A stretch of 42,758 nucleotides of DNA from a virus. The notes below the pieces were generated by a model. The model was not told where the DNA came from. It made no database searches and worked only from the letters and a program-made list of their open reading frames with translations. Made by a program: the position numbers and the translations under genes. Positions 32,501 to 38,887 of this stretch are shown piece by piece; position 1 is the first letter of the stretch; each line of letters begins with the position of its first letter. The DNA lies in the IMG/VR virus record IMGVR_UViG_3300005337_000029, positions 1 through 42,758 of that record; one strand, given 5' to 3'.

Positions 32501-33254
32501 GCAGGCTCAGGCACTCGCGTACGCACTGAAGATCATCATCAATATCGTGTACGGCTTGACGTCGGCGACGTTCGATAGTCCATTCCGTGACAAGCGAAAC
32601 AAGGACAACATTGCGGCCAAGCGTGGCGCCTTGTTCATGATCGAGCTCGAGCGAGCCGTTCAGGAACTGGGCTTTCAGGTCGTGCACATCAAGACCGACT
32701 CCATCAAGATCGCCAATGCCACTGACGAGATCATCGACATGGTCTTCGAGTTCGGCGAGAAGTACGGCTACACCTTCGAGCACGAGACGACGTATCAGAA
32801 GTTCTGTCTCGTGAACGACGCGGTGTACGTCGCGAAGACGCAGACGGGAGATGACACGCATTGGACGGCAGTGGGCGCACAGTTCCGTGTCCCCTATGTG
32901 TTCAAGACTCTATTCGACGGGGAGCCCGTCTTGCGGCAGGACTTGGCCGAGACGAAACAAGTTTCGAAGGGACATATTATCCTCAACTTCGAAACTGGTC
33001 CACATTTCGTGGGAAGGACTGGGCGCTTTGTGCCCGTCACCGAGAGTTCTGGGATTGGTGGCGACTTGCTCCGAGTGTATGACGGCAAGCAGTATGCCGT
33101 CGGGGGCACCAAGGGTTACAAATGGGTCGAGTCCGACATGGCCAATCGCATGGGGCTTGAGCTGGATATCGACATGGACTACTTCGAGAAGCTGGTGTCG
33201 GACGCCAAGGACACCATCGAGAAGTTCGGATCATACGAGGAGTTCGTAGCATGA
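29517..33254 (+). CDS. Replication fusion: SF3 helicase, AEP primase, B-family DNA polymerase
   Basis: This 1245-residue protein starts at a GTG after GGGGGA (a second GTG follows at 29520). The helicase part (about 150-400) has YGKPGSGKST (Walker A, 177-185), AIQHDGDLS (about 225) and LLFMGTNQPV (about 268, SF3 motif C). The AEP primase-like part (about 480-610) has IVIDFDLKG (near 494), KSGEGVHLHY and VKVFTGKAALRRRL. The polymerase part has exonuclease motifs FFDVEVFP (near 700), GFNNRRYDN and YCCNDVNAT, then LLDVASMHPTSI (motif A, about 935), KIIINIVYGL (motif B) and IKTDSIKI (motif C, near 1057). The replication activities would thus be joined in one chain. Confidence 0.9.
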   Translation: MVDFYKAQVDEKKDGSLILSPNFVVGKSKDLMVRGHSFYAVWDEEAGLWSTDEYDVARLVDQELREYAEQHAQGAKIMTMYDFKSKSWISYRQFISSIGDNSHQLDDHLTFANQEVKRSDYVSKRLSYSLAPGDYSAWDELIGTLYSVEERRKIEWAIGSIVSGDSKKIQKFFVFYGKPGSGKSTVMSIVEKLFAGYTATFEAKALGSNNGSFATEAFRSNPLVAIQHDGDLSRIEDNTKLNSIVAHEDILMNEKYKSSYTGRVNALLFMGTNQPVKISDAKSGIIRRLVDIHPTGVLIPSNTYNTLLSRIDFELGAIAQHCLEVYREFGKNYYNAYRPTMMMYQTDIIFNFVEASYENFKYAPGVTLKQAYDMYKEYCSSTGIEKPLPQYKFREELRNYFDDMKDKVEVDGHTVRNYFTGFNAAEFKTATSSDAVFSLVVEDKVSLLDADLEDSPAQLSTAEGIPSQAWSKVETTLKDIDTSKEHYVRVPPNHIVIDFDLKGDNGVKALARNLEAASVWPPTYAELSKSGEGVHLHYLYDGDVTQLSRLYSEGIEVKVFTGKAALRRRLTKCNTVPVATINSGLPLKEKSPVLAAETVKSEKGLRDLIARNFKKEIHPGTKPSIDFIAKILDDAYASGLSYDVTDLRPKIVAFANNSTNQALACLKVVQRMRFSSEAVPGAVPDPRLSPDAKVDDPLVFFDVEVFPNLFVVCWKYRGSDTVVRMINPSPHDMEVLFKLKLVGFNNRRYDNHICYGRYMGFDNKQLYELSQRLMQNRNGASFAAAYNLSYADIWDFSSKKQSLKKFEIELGIPHLELDLPWDEPVPEDLWEKVTEYCCNDVNATEATFEDREQDFVARQILAELSGLTVNDPTAKHTAQIIFEGDRNPQSSFLYTDLTEEFPGYEFDAGKSHFMGKEVGEGGYVYAEPGMYENVALLDVASMHPTSIIKLEMFGPRYTKNYKDLLDARLAIKHRDYATARTMLDGKLAPYLEDETQAQALAYALKIIINIVYGLTSATFDSPFRDKRNKDNIAAKRGALFMIELERAVQELGFQVVHIKTDSIKIANATDEIIDMVFEFGEKYGYTFEHETTYQKFCLVNDAVYVAKTQTGDDTHWTAVGAQFRVPYVFKTLFDGEPVLRQDLAETKQVSKGHIILNFETGPHFVGRTGRFVPVTESSGIGGDLLRVYDGKQYAVGGTKGYKWVESDMANRMGLELDIDMDYFEKLVSDAKDTIEKFGSYEEFVA

Positions 33255-33454
33255 AGCAGGTCAGGCTCACGGTCCAGACCGCCCAGGGAAACATCGAGGT
33301 CGGCAAGGCGGACATCCAGAAGGATGTTGCCACCGGCGACGTGCAGGTCAACATGACCATCACCAACCTCAAGGTGGCTGCCCAGCTCGGGGGAAACAAG
33401 GTCACCGGCGTCATCACCAACTATGAGGGCGATCCGGAGGAGTTGAATGGCTGA
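33251..33454 (+). CDS. Small beta-rich protein, unknown
   Basis: This 67-residue protein is coupled to the polymerase by an ATGA overlap. It has alternating strands (QVRLTVQTAQGNIEVGKADI, DVQVNMTITNLKVAAQLGG) and a final VTGVITNYEGD. It looks like a small beta-sheet accessory protein of the replication cluster. The family is not recognised. Confidence 0.55.
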   Translation: MKQVRLTVQTAQGNIEVGKADIQKDVATGDVQVNMTITNLKVAAQLGGNKVTGVITNYEGDPEELNG

Positions 33455-33704
33455 ATCGGTCGAGAAGCGCAAGGTTGTGGTTCTCGAGACGATCAGCATC
33501 ACACTTCGTTCCATTGATCGAACGATGACGTCCATCCACACCGTCATCGATCATCTCGAGAAGAAGCTCGTCAAATGGGCCGGATTGATGCCGCTGGAGG
33601 ACACCATGCCGACACCCGAAGAAATCAAGGCCGCCAAGGAATACCTCGACAAGCTGGCGAGGGAGAACGAGAAGAAGCTGGAGGAGGAGAATGGCAACAA
33701 ATGA
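33447..33704 (+). CDS. Small helical protein, unknown
   Basis: This 85-residue protein is helical and charged (VLETISITLRSIDRTMTSIHTVIDHLEKKLVKW), with an acidic coiled tail (EYLDKLARENEKKLEEENGN). It overlaps both neighbours by 8 and 14 bases. No membrane helix or domain is seen. It may be an oligomeric accessory protein. Confidence 0.55.
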   Translation: MAESVEKRKVVVLETISITLRSIDRTMTSIHTVIDHLEKKLVKWAGLMPLEDTMPTPEEIKAAKEYLDKLARENEKKLEEENGNK

Positions 33705-34158
33705 GGAGAGGCAGGCCAAGGCTCTCGAAGGCATTCTCATTCAGCTGATGAGTATCGTGACGGAAATGCGGAAGCAGAATCCCGTCGACACGAACAAGAT
33801 GAGCATGATCAAGCTGCCGGTGAACTTCGTTCGAATGGCGTCGGGTCTTCCGGCGCTGCAGGAACTCGATGACGAGTGCACGATCATCGATGAGGGAATG
33901 TTCGCTGAGCTGTTCATCGAACCACCACAGACGATCAAGCCGCCGGTGGCGGTCGAACTGTCGGAACGCACGAAAGTCCTGCAGATTCTGATGGACTCGA
34001 ATTATCCGTTCATCGTGATCCAGGAAACGGTCGAGACCTTGACGGAGAACACGAAGTTCCGGGGCTTCGGCCTCTACAACGACGGCCGATTCGACGTTGT
34101 CGGGACAGTCAAGGGGCTCGTGCTGCCCGAGAAATGGGAACAGGAGGCCGGCGAGTAA
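33691..34158 (+). CDS. Conserved soluble protein, unknown
   Basis: This 155-residue protein starts at an ATG within the previous gene. It has an N-terminal helix (KALEGILIQLMSIVTEMRKQ), a middle with LPVNFVRMASGLPALQELDDEC, and a C-terminus with two short helices (KVLQILMDSNYPFIVIQETVETL) and strands. It ends with a TAATG overlap. No known motif is visible. Its location beside the replication genes is the only clue. Confidence 0.55.
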   Translation: MATNEERQAKALEGILIQLMSIVTEMRKQNPVDTNKMSMIKLPVNFVRMASGLPALQELDDECTIIDEGMFAELFIEPPQTIKPPVAVELSERTKVLQILMDSNYPFIVIQETVETLTENTKFRGFGLYNDGRFDVVGTVKGLVLPEKWEQEAGE

Positions 34159-34268
34159 TGGGCATTCACAACATCGCACAGCTGATCCAGAAAGGCACCA
34201 TCACACCCGAGCCGGCGCCGGAGCCCGAGACGGACGACGGCAAGACGATCGTGCGAGGGGAGGACTGA
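34158..34268 (+). CDS. 36-residue acidic peptide
   Basis: This short ORF shares bases with both neighbours (TAATG and TGATG), so it is tightly coupled. It has an N-terminal helix (GIHNIAQLIQKGTI), a Pro/Glu-rich stretch (EPAPEPETDDG) and an acidic end. Coupling on both sides supports translation. The function is unknown. Confidence 0.55.
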   Translation: MGIHNIAQLIQKGTITPEPAPEPETDDGKTIVRGED

Positions 34269-34408
34269 TGCCCCGAGGCGAATCGCAGGAAGAGTTCGAC
34301 GAGCGTCAGGAGCTCGAGAAGAACATGGACCAGTTCCGCCAGAACGTGGCGGACCAGCAGGCGGCCGATGAGGCCTTGATTCAGGCGGCGATCGATGACG
34401 AGAGTTGA
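34268..34408 (+). CDS. 46-residue charged helical peptide
   Basis: This ORF starts by TGATG overlap and is almost entirely helical and charged (ESQEEFDERQELEKNMDQFRQNVADQQAADEALIQ read in parts). It overlaps the next gene by 14 bases. It may be a small adaptor. No family is recognised. Confidence 0.55.
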   Translation: MPRGESQEEFDERQELEKNMDQFRQNVADQQAADEALIQAAIDDES

Positions 34409-34934
34409 CAAGAACCTCACGCTCGAGGATGTGACGATCGCCTTCCGCAACTTCGAGGGCAAGGAGGACGTCTACAACCGAGCGGGTGATCGCAACTTTG
34501 CGATTTTCTTGGCGCCGGAGCAGGCCGAGAAGATGCTCGCGGACGGTTGGAACGTCAAGTTCCTGAAGGAGCGGGACGACGGCGAGCCGCCGCAGGCCTA
34601 TCTGCAGGTGGCGGTCTCGTACAAGAACCGTCCGCCCAAGATCGGCCTCGTCACCTCGAGGAGCCTGACGTATCTCGGCGAGAAGGAGGCCGAGATGCTG
34701 GACTGGGTCGACATCGAGACGGCCGACGTCACGCTCAATCCCTACGAGTGGGTGGTCAACGGCAAGACCGGCGTCAAGGCCTACTTGGCGTCGCTCTTCG
34801 TCAAGATCTACGAGGACTACCTGCAGCTGAAGTGGACCGCGTACGTCGAGGACCAGCGTGCGATTGCTGGTCCCGCCCGACGCGAGCTCGACGCGGCGCC
34901 GGATTATGTCGACGGTGAGTACGAGCTCACCTGA
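34395..34934 (+). CDS. ssDNA-binding-like phage protein
   Basis: This 179-residue protein contains TIAFRNFEGKEDVYNRAGDRNFAIFL, MLADGWNVKFLKERDDGEPPQAYLQVAV, WVDIETADVTLNPYEWVVNGKTGVKAYL and a short C-terminal tail. I recall this family (RNFxGxxxxFNxxGxRNF, then YxWxVNGKxGxxAYLxSxxV) in actinophages and Firmicutes phages near replication genes, sometimes labelled as ssDNA-binding. An OB-like beta fold is plausible. It lies about 1.1 kb after the replication fusion in the same operon. Binding to DNA is inferred. Confidence 0.6.
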   Translation: MTRVDKNLTLEDVTIAFRNFEGKEDVYNRAGDRNFAIFLAPEQAEKMLADGWNVKFLKERDDGEPPQAYLQVAVSYKNRPPKIGLVTSRSLTYLGEKEAEMLDWVDIETADVTLNPYEWVVNGKTGVKAYLASLFVKIYEDYLQLKWTAYVEDQRAIAGPARRELDAAPDYVDGEYELT

Positions 34935-35164
34935 TGGGCGCAGACGCCAGGACCGTCAACCCCCGTAACACCGAAGAGCTCGCTCGGTGGTGCGGGGGTT
35001 TGGCCGTCGAGCAGTTCGACGCGGTCGAAGGGACCAAGCGTCCCGGGTTGAATGTCCCGACGGCAACGGGCGTTCAGCGAGCACAAGTGGGCGACACAAT
35101 CATTCAGTCCGATGATGGCACGTTTGAAATCTTCAAACACCCGCCGACAATCTCACCTTCGTGA
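34934..35164 (+). CDS. Short paralogue of the GDxI/GxWIV family
   Basis: This 76-residue protein shows NTEELARWCGGL at 12-23, VPTATGVQRAQVGDTIIQSDDGTFEI at the end and a short tail. The next gene repeats the first motif as NIEELAQICGGV. In similar phage proteins a strand pattern GDWIVxxxDGxFxV closes a small beta domain. The ATG shares one base with the previous stop (TGATG). It may be a regulatory or accessory protein of unknown role. Confidence 0.6.
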   Translation: MGADARTVNPRNTEELARWCGGLAVEQFDAVEGTKRPGLNVPTATGVQRAQVGDTIIQSDDGTFEIFKHPPTISPS

Positions 35165-35174
35165 AAGAGGAATC

Positions 35175-35603
35175 ATGACCATCGAATTCGACGAGTACGA
35201 CCGCGCTCCCTTCACCGTCAACGCCAAGCAGGTGACCCTCGACAACATCGAGGAGTTGGCGCAGATCTGCGGCGGGGTCATCGAGAAGCGCGACGCGAAG
35301 ATGCTGGGTGCGATCGTGCAGCTGCCGATCATCCGGCTCAAGGGTACCGGCGACAACCGCGGCAAGACCTTCGAGGCCACCCTGGGCTGCTGGATCGTCG
35401 AGCTGAAGGGCTCCTATCGAGTCTACAAGGAGGCGCAGTTCCAGGCGTCGTTCGTCAAGAGGTCGGCGCCGACGGACGACGAGTTGCTGGCGCTGGCCGA
35501 GGACACCGTGGCCAGCACGACGGGGATGCCGATCGGGGAAGCGTACGAGAGGGCCGAGGCCGCTCGAGAACTCGAGAACACGTCCCACGACTGCGTCGCC
35601 TGA
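35175..35603 (+). CDS. GxWIV-family protein
   Basis: The ATG at 35175 follows AAAGAGGAATC and gives 142 residues; the frame is open further left but would overlap the previous gene. It has FTVNAKQVTLDNIEELAQICGGVIE, a beta part ATLGCWIVELKGSYRVYKEAQFQASFVK and an acidic helical C-terminus. This is the fuller version of the domain present at 34934. Its function is unknown. Codons are GC-rich. Confidence 0.6.
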   Translation: MTIEFDEYDRAPFTVNAKQVTLDNIEELAQICGGVIEKRDAKMLGAIVQLPIIRLKGTGDNRGKTFEATLGCWIVELKGSYRVYKEAQFQASFVKRSAPTDDELLALAEDTVASTTGMPIGEAYERAEAARELENTSHDCVA

Positions 35604-35617
35604 AGGAAGCGAGTGAC

Positions 35618-36136
35618 ATGAGAAAGCAGATCGTCAACGCGAGTCACCTCGACCGACTGCCGGTCATGAGGGTCGTGTACGCCCCGCAGAACATCGAGAC
35701 CGTCGCGATCCAGGTGAATCGTGAGACGATGGGCGCCATGGCGCTGGAGTTCGGCGTGGAGATCATGACCGCCCACCCGCACCACAGGTGGCTTCCGGCC
35801 CTGCTGCAGCGTGTCAACCGCAAGGGCGACCCCGGCTTCATCGAGCGGGCCCTCAACCTCGGCGAGTGGCTCGTGGCGCTGGACGACGAGATCCACGTGT
35901 TCCCGGACGACATGTTCGGTAGCACCTTCGGCGAGGCCAGGGAGCCGGCGCACGAGGAGCATCTGCTCGGGATCGTCACGAAGGCCGAGTTGCGCGACGA
36001 CTCGCTGCAGATCGAGGGCGCCTTCTACAAGAACCCGGGCCCGCAGACCGGCTTCATGGACCTCGGCCCGGGCTACACCAGTCCGGACGACCCGAACTAC
36101 CAGCAGCAATTGCCGGAGATGCCGCAGATCAACTGA
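35618..36136 (+). CDS. Unknown protein with GxWxV-like segment
   Basis: This 172-residue protein starts MRKQIVNASHLDRLPVMRVVY. It has a helical region (NRETMGAMALEFGVEIM), then LNLGEWLVALDDEIHVFPDDMFGSTF, which resembles the GCWIVELKGSYRVYKEAQFQASF segment of the previous gene. The C-terminus is Pro/Gly-rich. It may belong to the same loose family. A Shine-Dalgarno AGGAAGCGAG precedes the ATG. Function unknown. Confidence 0.55.
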   Translation: MRKQIVNASHLDRLPVMRVVYAPQNIETVAIQVNRETMGAMALEFGVEIMTAHPHHRWLPALLQRVNRKGDPGFIERALNLGEWLVALDDEIHVFPDDMFGSTFGEAREPAHEEHLLGIVTKAELRDDSLQIEGAFYKNPGPQTGFMDLGPGYTSPDDPNYQQQLPEMPQIN

Positions 36137-36163
36137 ATACCCACGTCAGGGGAAGAAGGAGAA

Positions 36164-36421
36164 ATGTTGGTGCAGGACGAAATCTTTGTCGAGAAATGCT
36201 GCTCCCGGTGTGACCGGATCAGCTGGGACAGCATGGTCGGGAATTACAACGAGGTGTGCACGAAGAAGGGTCGTCTGGGCGCCATCCTGAGGTGCGACAT
36301 CGTGGGTCGTCGCATGGAGACGGACGGCGAGGGTAATGTTCGGTCGTTCGACAAGGATGGTAACGAGATCACGACGGTCGTCCTCAACGCCGAAGACCAG
36401 CGAACCGGGAGTGACGACTGA
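36164..36421 (+). CDS. Zinc-ribbon-like protein, copy 1
   Basis: This 85-residue protein has CCSRCDRISWDSMVGNYNEV at 12-31 and a later KKGRLGAILRCDIVGRR. The Cys pairs and the phrase W-D-S repeat in the next gene. A small metal-binding fold is possible, but only one C-x-x-C pair plus a later single Cys is seen. The start follows GAAGGAGAA. Function unknown. Confidence 0.55.
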   Translation: MLVQDEIFVEKCCSRCDRISWDSMVGNYNEVCTKKGRLGAILRCDIVGRRMETDGEGNVRSFDKDGNEITTVVLNAEDQRTGSDD

Positions 36422-36606
36422 TGGCCTATACGGAGAAGGCCTGCTCTGTCTGTGGGGTTGTGAACTGGGATTCTCTGCAGGGGAATCACCACCAGGAACA
36501 CGAGATCAATGACAAGAAGGGTCGCAGGACCGGCACGTTCGTCAAATGCGACACGAACGGCACCGTGACCAAGTACGACTCGTACGGACACGTCATCAAC
36601 GAGTAG
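36421..36606 (+). CDS. Zinc-ribbon-like protein, copy 2
   Basis: This 61-residue protein starts by TGATG overlap. It has ACSVCGVVNWDSLQGNHHQ and KKGRRTGTFVKCDTNG, parallel to the previous gene (CSxC...NWDS...KKGR...KCD). Tandem duplication is apparent. It may bind zinc through two Cys near residue 8-11, a His-rich stretch (NHHQEH) and a later Cys. Function unknown. Confidence 0.55.
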   Translation: MAYTEKACSVCGVVNWDSLQGNHHQEHEINDKKGRRTGTFVKCDTNGTVTKYDSYGHVINE

Positions 36607-36617
36607 AGGAGACAACC

Positions 36618-36692
36618 ATGGGCACCGACTGTCCCGTGTGCGGGAACAAGCACTGCGACTGGGGTCACTACCGACTCCCGATCAGTTACTAG
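36618..36692 (+). CDS. 24-residue zinc-knuckle-like peptide
   Basis: This short ORF starts at an ATG after AGAGGAGAC. It encodes MGTDCPVCGNKHCDWGHYRL and four more residues, with a C-x-x-C and a following H-C, a compact metal-knuckle pattern. It ends inside the first of two tandem hairpins. Expression is plausible given the ribosome-binding site but is not proved. Confidence 0.45.
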   Translation: MGTDCPVCGNKHCDWGHYRLPISY

Positions 36693-36754
36693 TGGCTCAC
36701 TGATCGGGTGCTGAAAGGCGGAAAGCTCCTCCCCGGGGGCTTTCCGCCTTTCAG
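36677..36754 (+). terminator. Tandem terminator hairpins
   Basis: CCCGATCAGT (36677-36686) pairs with ACTGATCGGG (36699-36708). Then CTGAAAGGCGGAAAGC (36711-36726) pairs with GCTTTCCGCCTTTCAG (36739-36754). These 10-bp and 16-bp perfect stems end the accessory operon. There is only a short T-rich sequence after them. Confidence 0.85.
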
Positions 36755-36782
36755 TCTTGTCCTATAAATCTGGGAGAAAGTC

Positions 36783-36968
36783 ATGCATGAAGCCTTTATG
36801 ATAACGTTTAACCCACCCTTGGTGGACATCAAGTTCTGGACTTGCGTGAATCTCGGATGCGCGGTCGAAATCTTCTCTGGAGATAGCGGTGAATGTCCGG
36901 TGTGTTATCTCATATCGGATTGGATTCTGGACGATCTGCAGTACAAACGACGCAACGTGAGGTGGTGA
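36783..36968 (+). CDS. Small Cys-rich protein
   Basis: This 61-residue protein has WTCVNLGCAVEIFSGDSGECPVCYLIS, a C-x5-C...C-x-x-C arrangement typical of small zinc ribbons. The start is an ATG after GGGAGAAAGTC. The next gene starts one base after its stop. It may be a zinc ribbon partner of the helicase. Function unknown. Confidence 0.55.
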   Translation: MHEAFMITFNPPLVDIKFWTCVNLGCAVEIFSGDSGECPVCYLISDWILDDLQYKRRNVRW

Positions 36969-36969
36969 C

Positions 36970-37347
36970 ATGCCGATTCGTGTAAATCCAGACCTGGTCT
37001 TGTTCTGTCCGGAAGGCGCCTGTAATACACTGCTCTTCTGGGGGAACGTCGTGACGCAGGATCGTTGTCCATGCTGCGGAACACCAGGAGAAGACATTGA
37101 CTTTATTGAAACCACACCAACAGGACGCGCTACAGAAACTGCGCAACGGATCGATTCTGTGGGGTGGAGTGGGGTCGGGGAAATCGAGAGTCGCCTGCGC
37201 GTTCTACATGAAGCAATACGCCGATGCGAACGTCTACGTGATCACGACGGCGAGGAAGAGGGACAGCCTCGACTGGAACGAGGAGTTCTCCAGATTTGGC
37301 GTCGGGACGAAATTGCACGGCACCACCGCCGGCGTTCTGGTAGTTGA
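36970..37347 (+). CDS. Zinc-ribbon ORF overlapping the helicase
   Basis: This 125-residue reading frame encodes a Cys-ribbon in its first 50 residues (LFCPEGACNTLLFWGNVVTQDRCPCCGTPGED). The remaining 80 residues are an Arg/Glu-rich sequence (RRCERLRDHDGEEEGQPRLERG) read in another frame across the start of the helicase gene, so only the N-terminal part looks like a natural fold. The overlap is 251 bases. The last part may be non-functional extension after loss of an ancestral stop. Confidence 0.5.
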   Translation: MPIRVNPDLVLFCPEGACNTLLFWGNVVTQDRCPCCGTPGEDIDFIETTPTGRATETAQRIDSVGWSGVGEIESRLRVLHEAIRRCERLRDHDGEEEGQPRLERGVLQIWRRDEIARHHRRRSGS

Positions 37348-38257
37348 CTCGTGGAACAACATCCACAAATACGAAGATGTCGAGCACGCATTCTTCATCT
37401 TCGATGAGCAAAGACTCGTAGGACGAGGCGGATGGGTCAAGAGTTTTCTGAAGATTGCCAAGGCGAACCACTGGATCTTGTTGTCTGCGACTCCTGGCGA
37501 CACATGGTTGGACTACATCCCCGTATTCCTTGCTCATGGATTCTACCGAAACCGGACGGAATTCAAGGCAAGGCACGTGATCTACAAGTCGTACACGAAA
37601 TTCCCTGCGGTCGACAGGTATGTGGATCAGGGCAGACTGATGAAACTGAGATCACAGATCTTGGTTGAAATGCCGTATCAGCGACATACAGTCCGACACA
37701 CTATCGCTATCCCCGTCGATCATGACGCGGAGATGATGAATAAAATCGAGAAGAAGCGATGGAATCCGTGGAAAGATCAGCCGATTCGTAGCTCTGCAGA
37801 GCTGTTTTACCTCATGCGAAAGTGCGTGAATTCGGACAAAAGTCGACTTGATGCTTTGATGAAGAAGGTCGAAAAGCATCAGAAATTGATCGTGTTCTAC
37901 AATTTCGACTATGAATTGGACATCTTGCGGACGATTAGGGATGTCCCAGTGGCCGAATGGAATGGGCATAAACACCAGGAAATACCCAAAACAGACAGCT
38001 GGGTTTACTTGGTGGAGTACACCGCCGGATCCGAAGCATGGAATTGTACTGAGACAAATGCAACATTCTTCTGGTCGCAGAACTACTCGTATAAGAAAAC
38101 TGAGCAAGCGTACGGACGGATTGACAGACTTGATACACCCTTTGTCAACTTGTTCTACTACGTTCCGCTCAGTTCTGCGTGGATCGACAAGGCCATCAGA
38201 TCGTCGATTGTGGCCAAACGGAGCTTCAACGAGGCCGAAATCCTCGATTTTGCATGA
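37097..38257 (+). CDS. SNF2-like superfamily 2 helicase
   Basis: The start is a TTG at 37097, five bases after AGGAGAAG-type sequence, giving 386 residues. Motifs are GVGSGKS at 24-30 (Walker A), FIFDEQRLVG near 100 (Walker B, DEQ-type), LLSATPGDTW near 130 (motif III), LIVFYNFDYELDIL near 260 (start of the second RecA-like domain) and QAYGRIDRLDTP near 335 (motif VI). ATP-driven DNA translocation or remodelling in replication or recombination is likely. I recall matching proteins in Firmicutes phages beside nuclease genes. It is intact. Confidence 0.85.
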   Translation: MTLLKPHQQDALQKLRNGSILWGGVGSGKSRVACAFYMKQYADANVYVITTARKRDSLDWNEEFSRFGVGTKLHGTTAGVLVVDSWNNIHKYEDVEHAFFIFDEQRLVGRGGWVKSFLKIAKANHWILLSATPGDTWLDYIPVFLAHGFYRNRTEFKARHVIYKSYTKFPAVDRYVDQGRLMKLRSQILVEMPYQRHTVRHTIAIPVDHDAEMMNKIEKKRWNPWKDQPIRSSAELFYLMRKCVNSDKSRLDALMKKVEKHQKLIVFYNFDYELDILRTIRDVPVAEWNGHKHQEIPKTDSWVYLVEYTAGSEAWNCTETNATFFWSQNYSYKKTEQAYGRIDRLDTPFVNLFYYVPLSSAWIDKAIRSSIVAKRSFNEAEILDFA

Positions 38258-38264
38258 TTTACCA

Positions 38265-38300
38265 AGAAAAAACACCAAATTTAGGGGTTTAAGACTTTCT
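38265..38300 (+). terminator. Two-stem hairpin H4
   Basis: The outer stem AGAAA (38265-38269) pairs with TTTCT (38296-38300), and the inner stem AAACACC (38270-38276) pairs with GGGGTTT (38284-38290) with one mismatch. It resembles H1-H3 in arrangement but has diverged. It lies 8 bases after the helicase stop. Confidence 0.55.
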
Positions 38301-38387
38301 CTATATTAGTTAGGTTATATCAGGATATAATGTAAAAAACTAGAGATTTCTTTTCGCCGAAAATCTTGGCAAAGTTCGGAGGTGAGT
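38301..38387 (+). promoter_or_regulatory. AT-rich intergenic stretch, possible promoter
   Basis: This stretch is much richer in A and T than the rest of the genome. It includes TATAAT at 38326-38331, a perfect -10 consensus, preceded by more TA-rich sequence (CTATATTAGTTAGGTTATAT). No good -35 lies 16-18 bases upstream. It precedes the NUMOD4/HNH gene and may be a host-type promoter or an origin-like melting region. Confidence 0.45.
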
Positions 38388-38879
38388 ATGGAGCAATGGA
38401 TGCCTATCGAAGAGTTTCCTTGGTACCTTGTGGGAGAGGAAGGTAAGGTACGACGAGTCAAGTCTGAGCAACTACTTCGAGTCTCGATCGCGACCGGAGG
38501 AAATCCTTGCGTGGCTCTGCAAGACGATGAGGGTCGTTGGGTGAGGCGAGGGTTGGCGTTGCTTGTGTGTCACGCGTTCGTACAGTTCCCAACCCATCGT
38601 TGCGACACGCCGACACCCATTCATCTTGATGGCGATCGCATGAACTGTCGAGCGTCCAATCTCCAATGGCGCCCTCGATGGTTCGCCCAGAAGCACGCAC
38701 GTCAATTCAACCAGGATCTCCATAACGATAACGGCGTTCGCAACATCGACACCGGTGTCGTCTACGAGAACATTTGGGACGTGGTGTTCGAGCAAGGCGT
38801 GCTGTTCAACGAAGTCGTCATGGCCGTGATCAACAAGACTTACGTCTTCCCACTATTCCAACGTTTCGAGTGGGCCTGA
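38388..38879 (+). CDS. NUMOD4-HNH homing-type endonuclease or DNA-binding protein
   Basis: The ATG at 38388 follows CGGAGG by five bases and gives 163 residues; a GTG at 38382 is the alternative. The N-terminus (EQWMPIEEFPWYLVGEEGKVRRV) matches the NUMOD4 pattern. The middle has LVCHAFV and PIHLDGDRMNCRASNLQW, which matches an HNH_3-type domain (His-Leu-Asp-Gly-Asp, Asn-x-x-x-x-Asn-Leu-x-Trp). The C-terminus has IDTGVVYENIWDVVFEQGVLF. Such proteins are homing endonucleases or regulatory relatives. It sits at the end of the helicase operon. Confidence 0.75.
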   Translation: MEQWMPIEEFPWYLVGEEGKVRRVKSEQLLRVSIATGGNPCVALQDDEGRWVRRGLALLVCHAFVQFPTHRCDTPTPIHLDGDRMNCRASNLQWRPRWFAQKHARQFNQDLHNDNGVRNIDTGVVYENIWDVVFEQGVLFNEVVMAVINKTYVFPLFQRFEWA

Positions 38880-38887
38880 TATAACCA

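Noticed and set aside
31881-32861. Minus-strand reading frame opposite the polymerase domain
   Set aside because: It lies entirely inside the conserved exonuclease/polymerase region, whose motifs are strong evidence for the plus frame.
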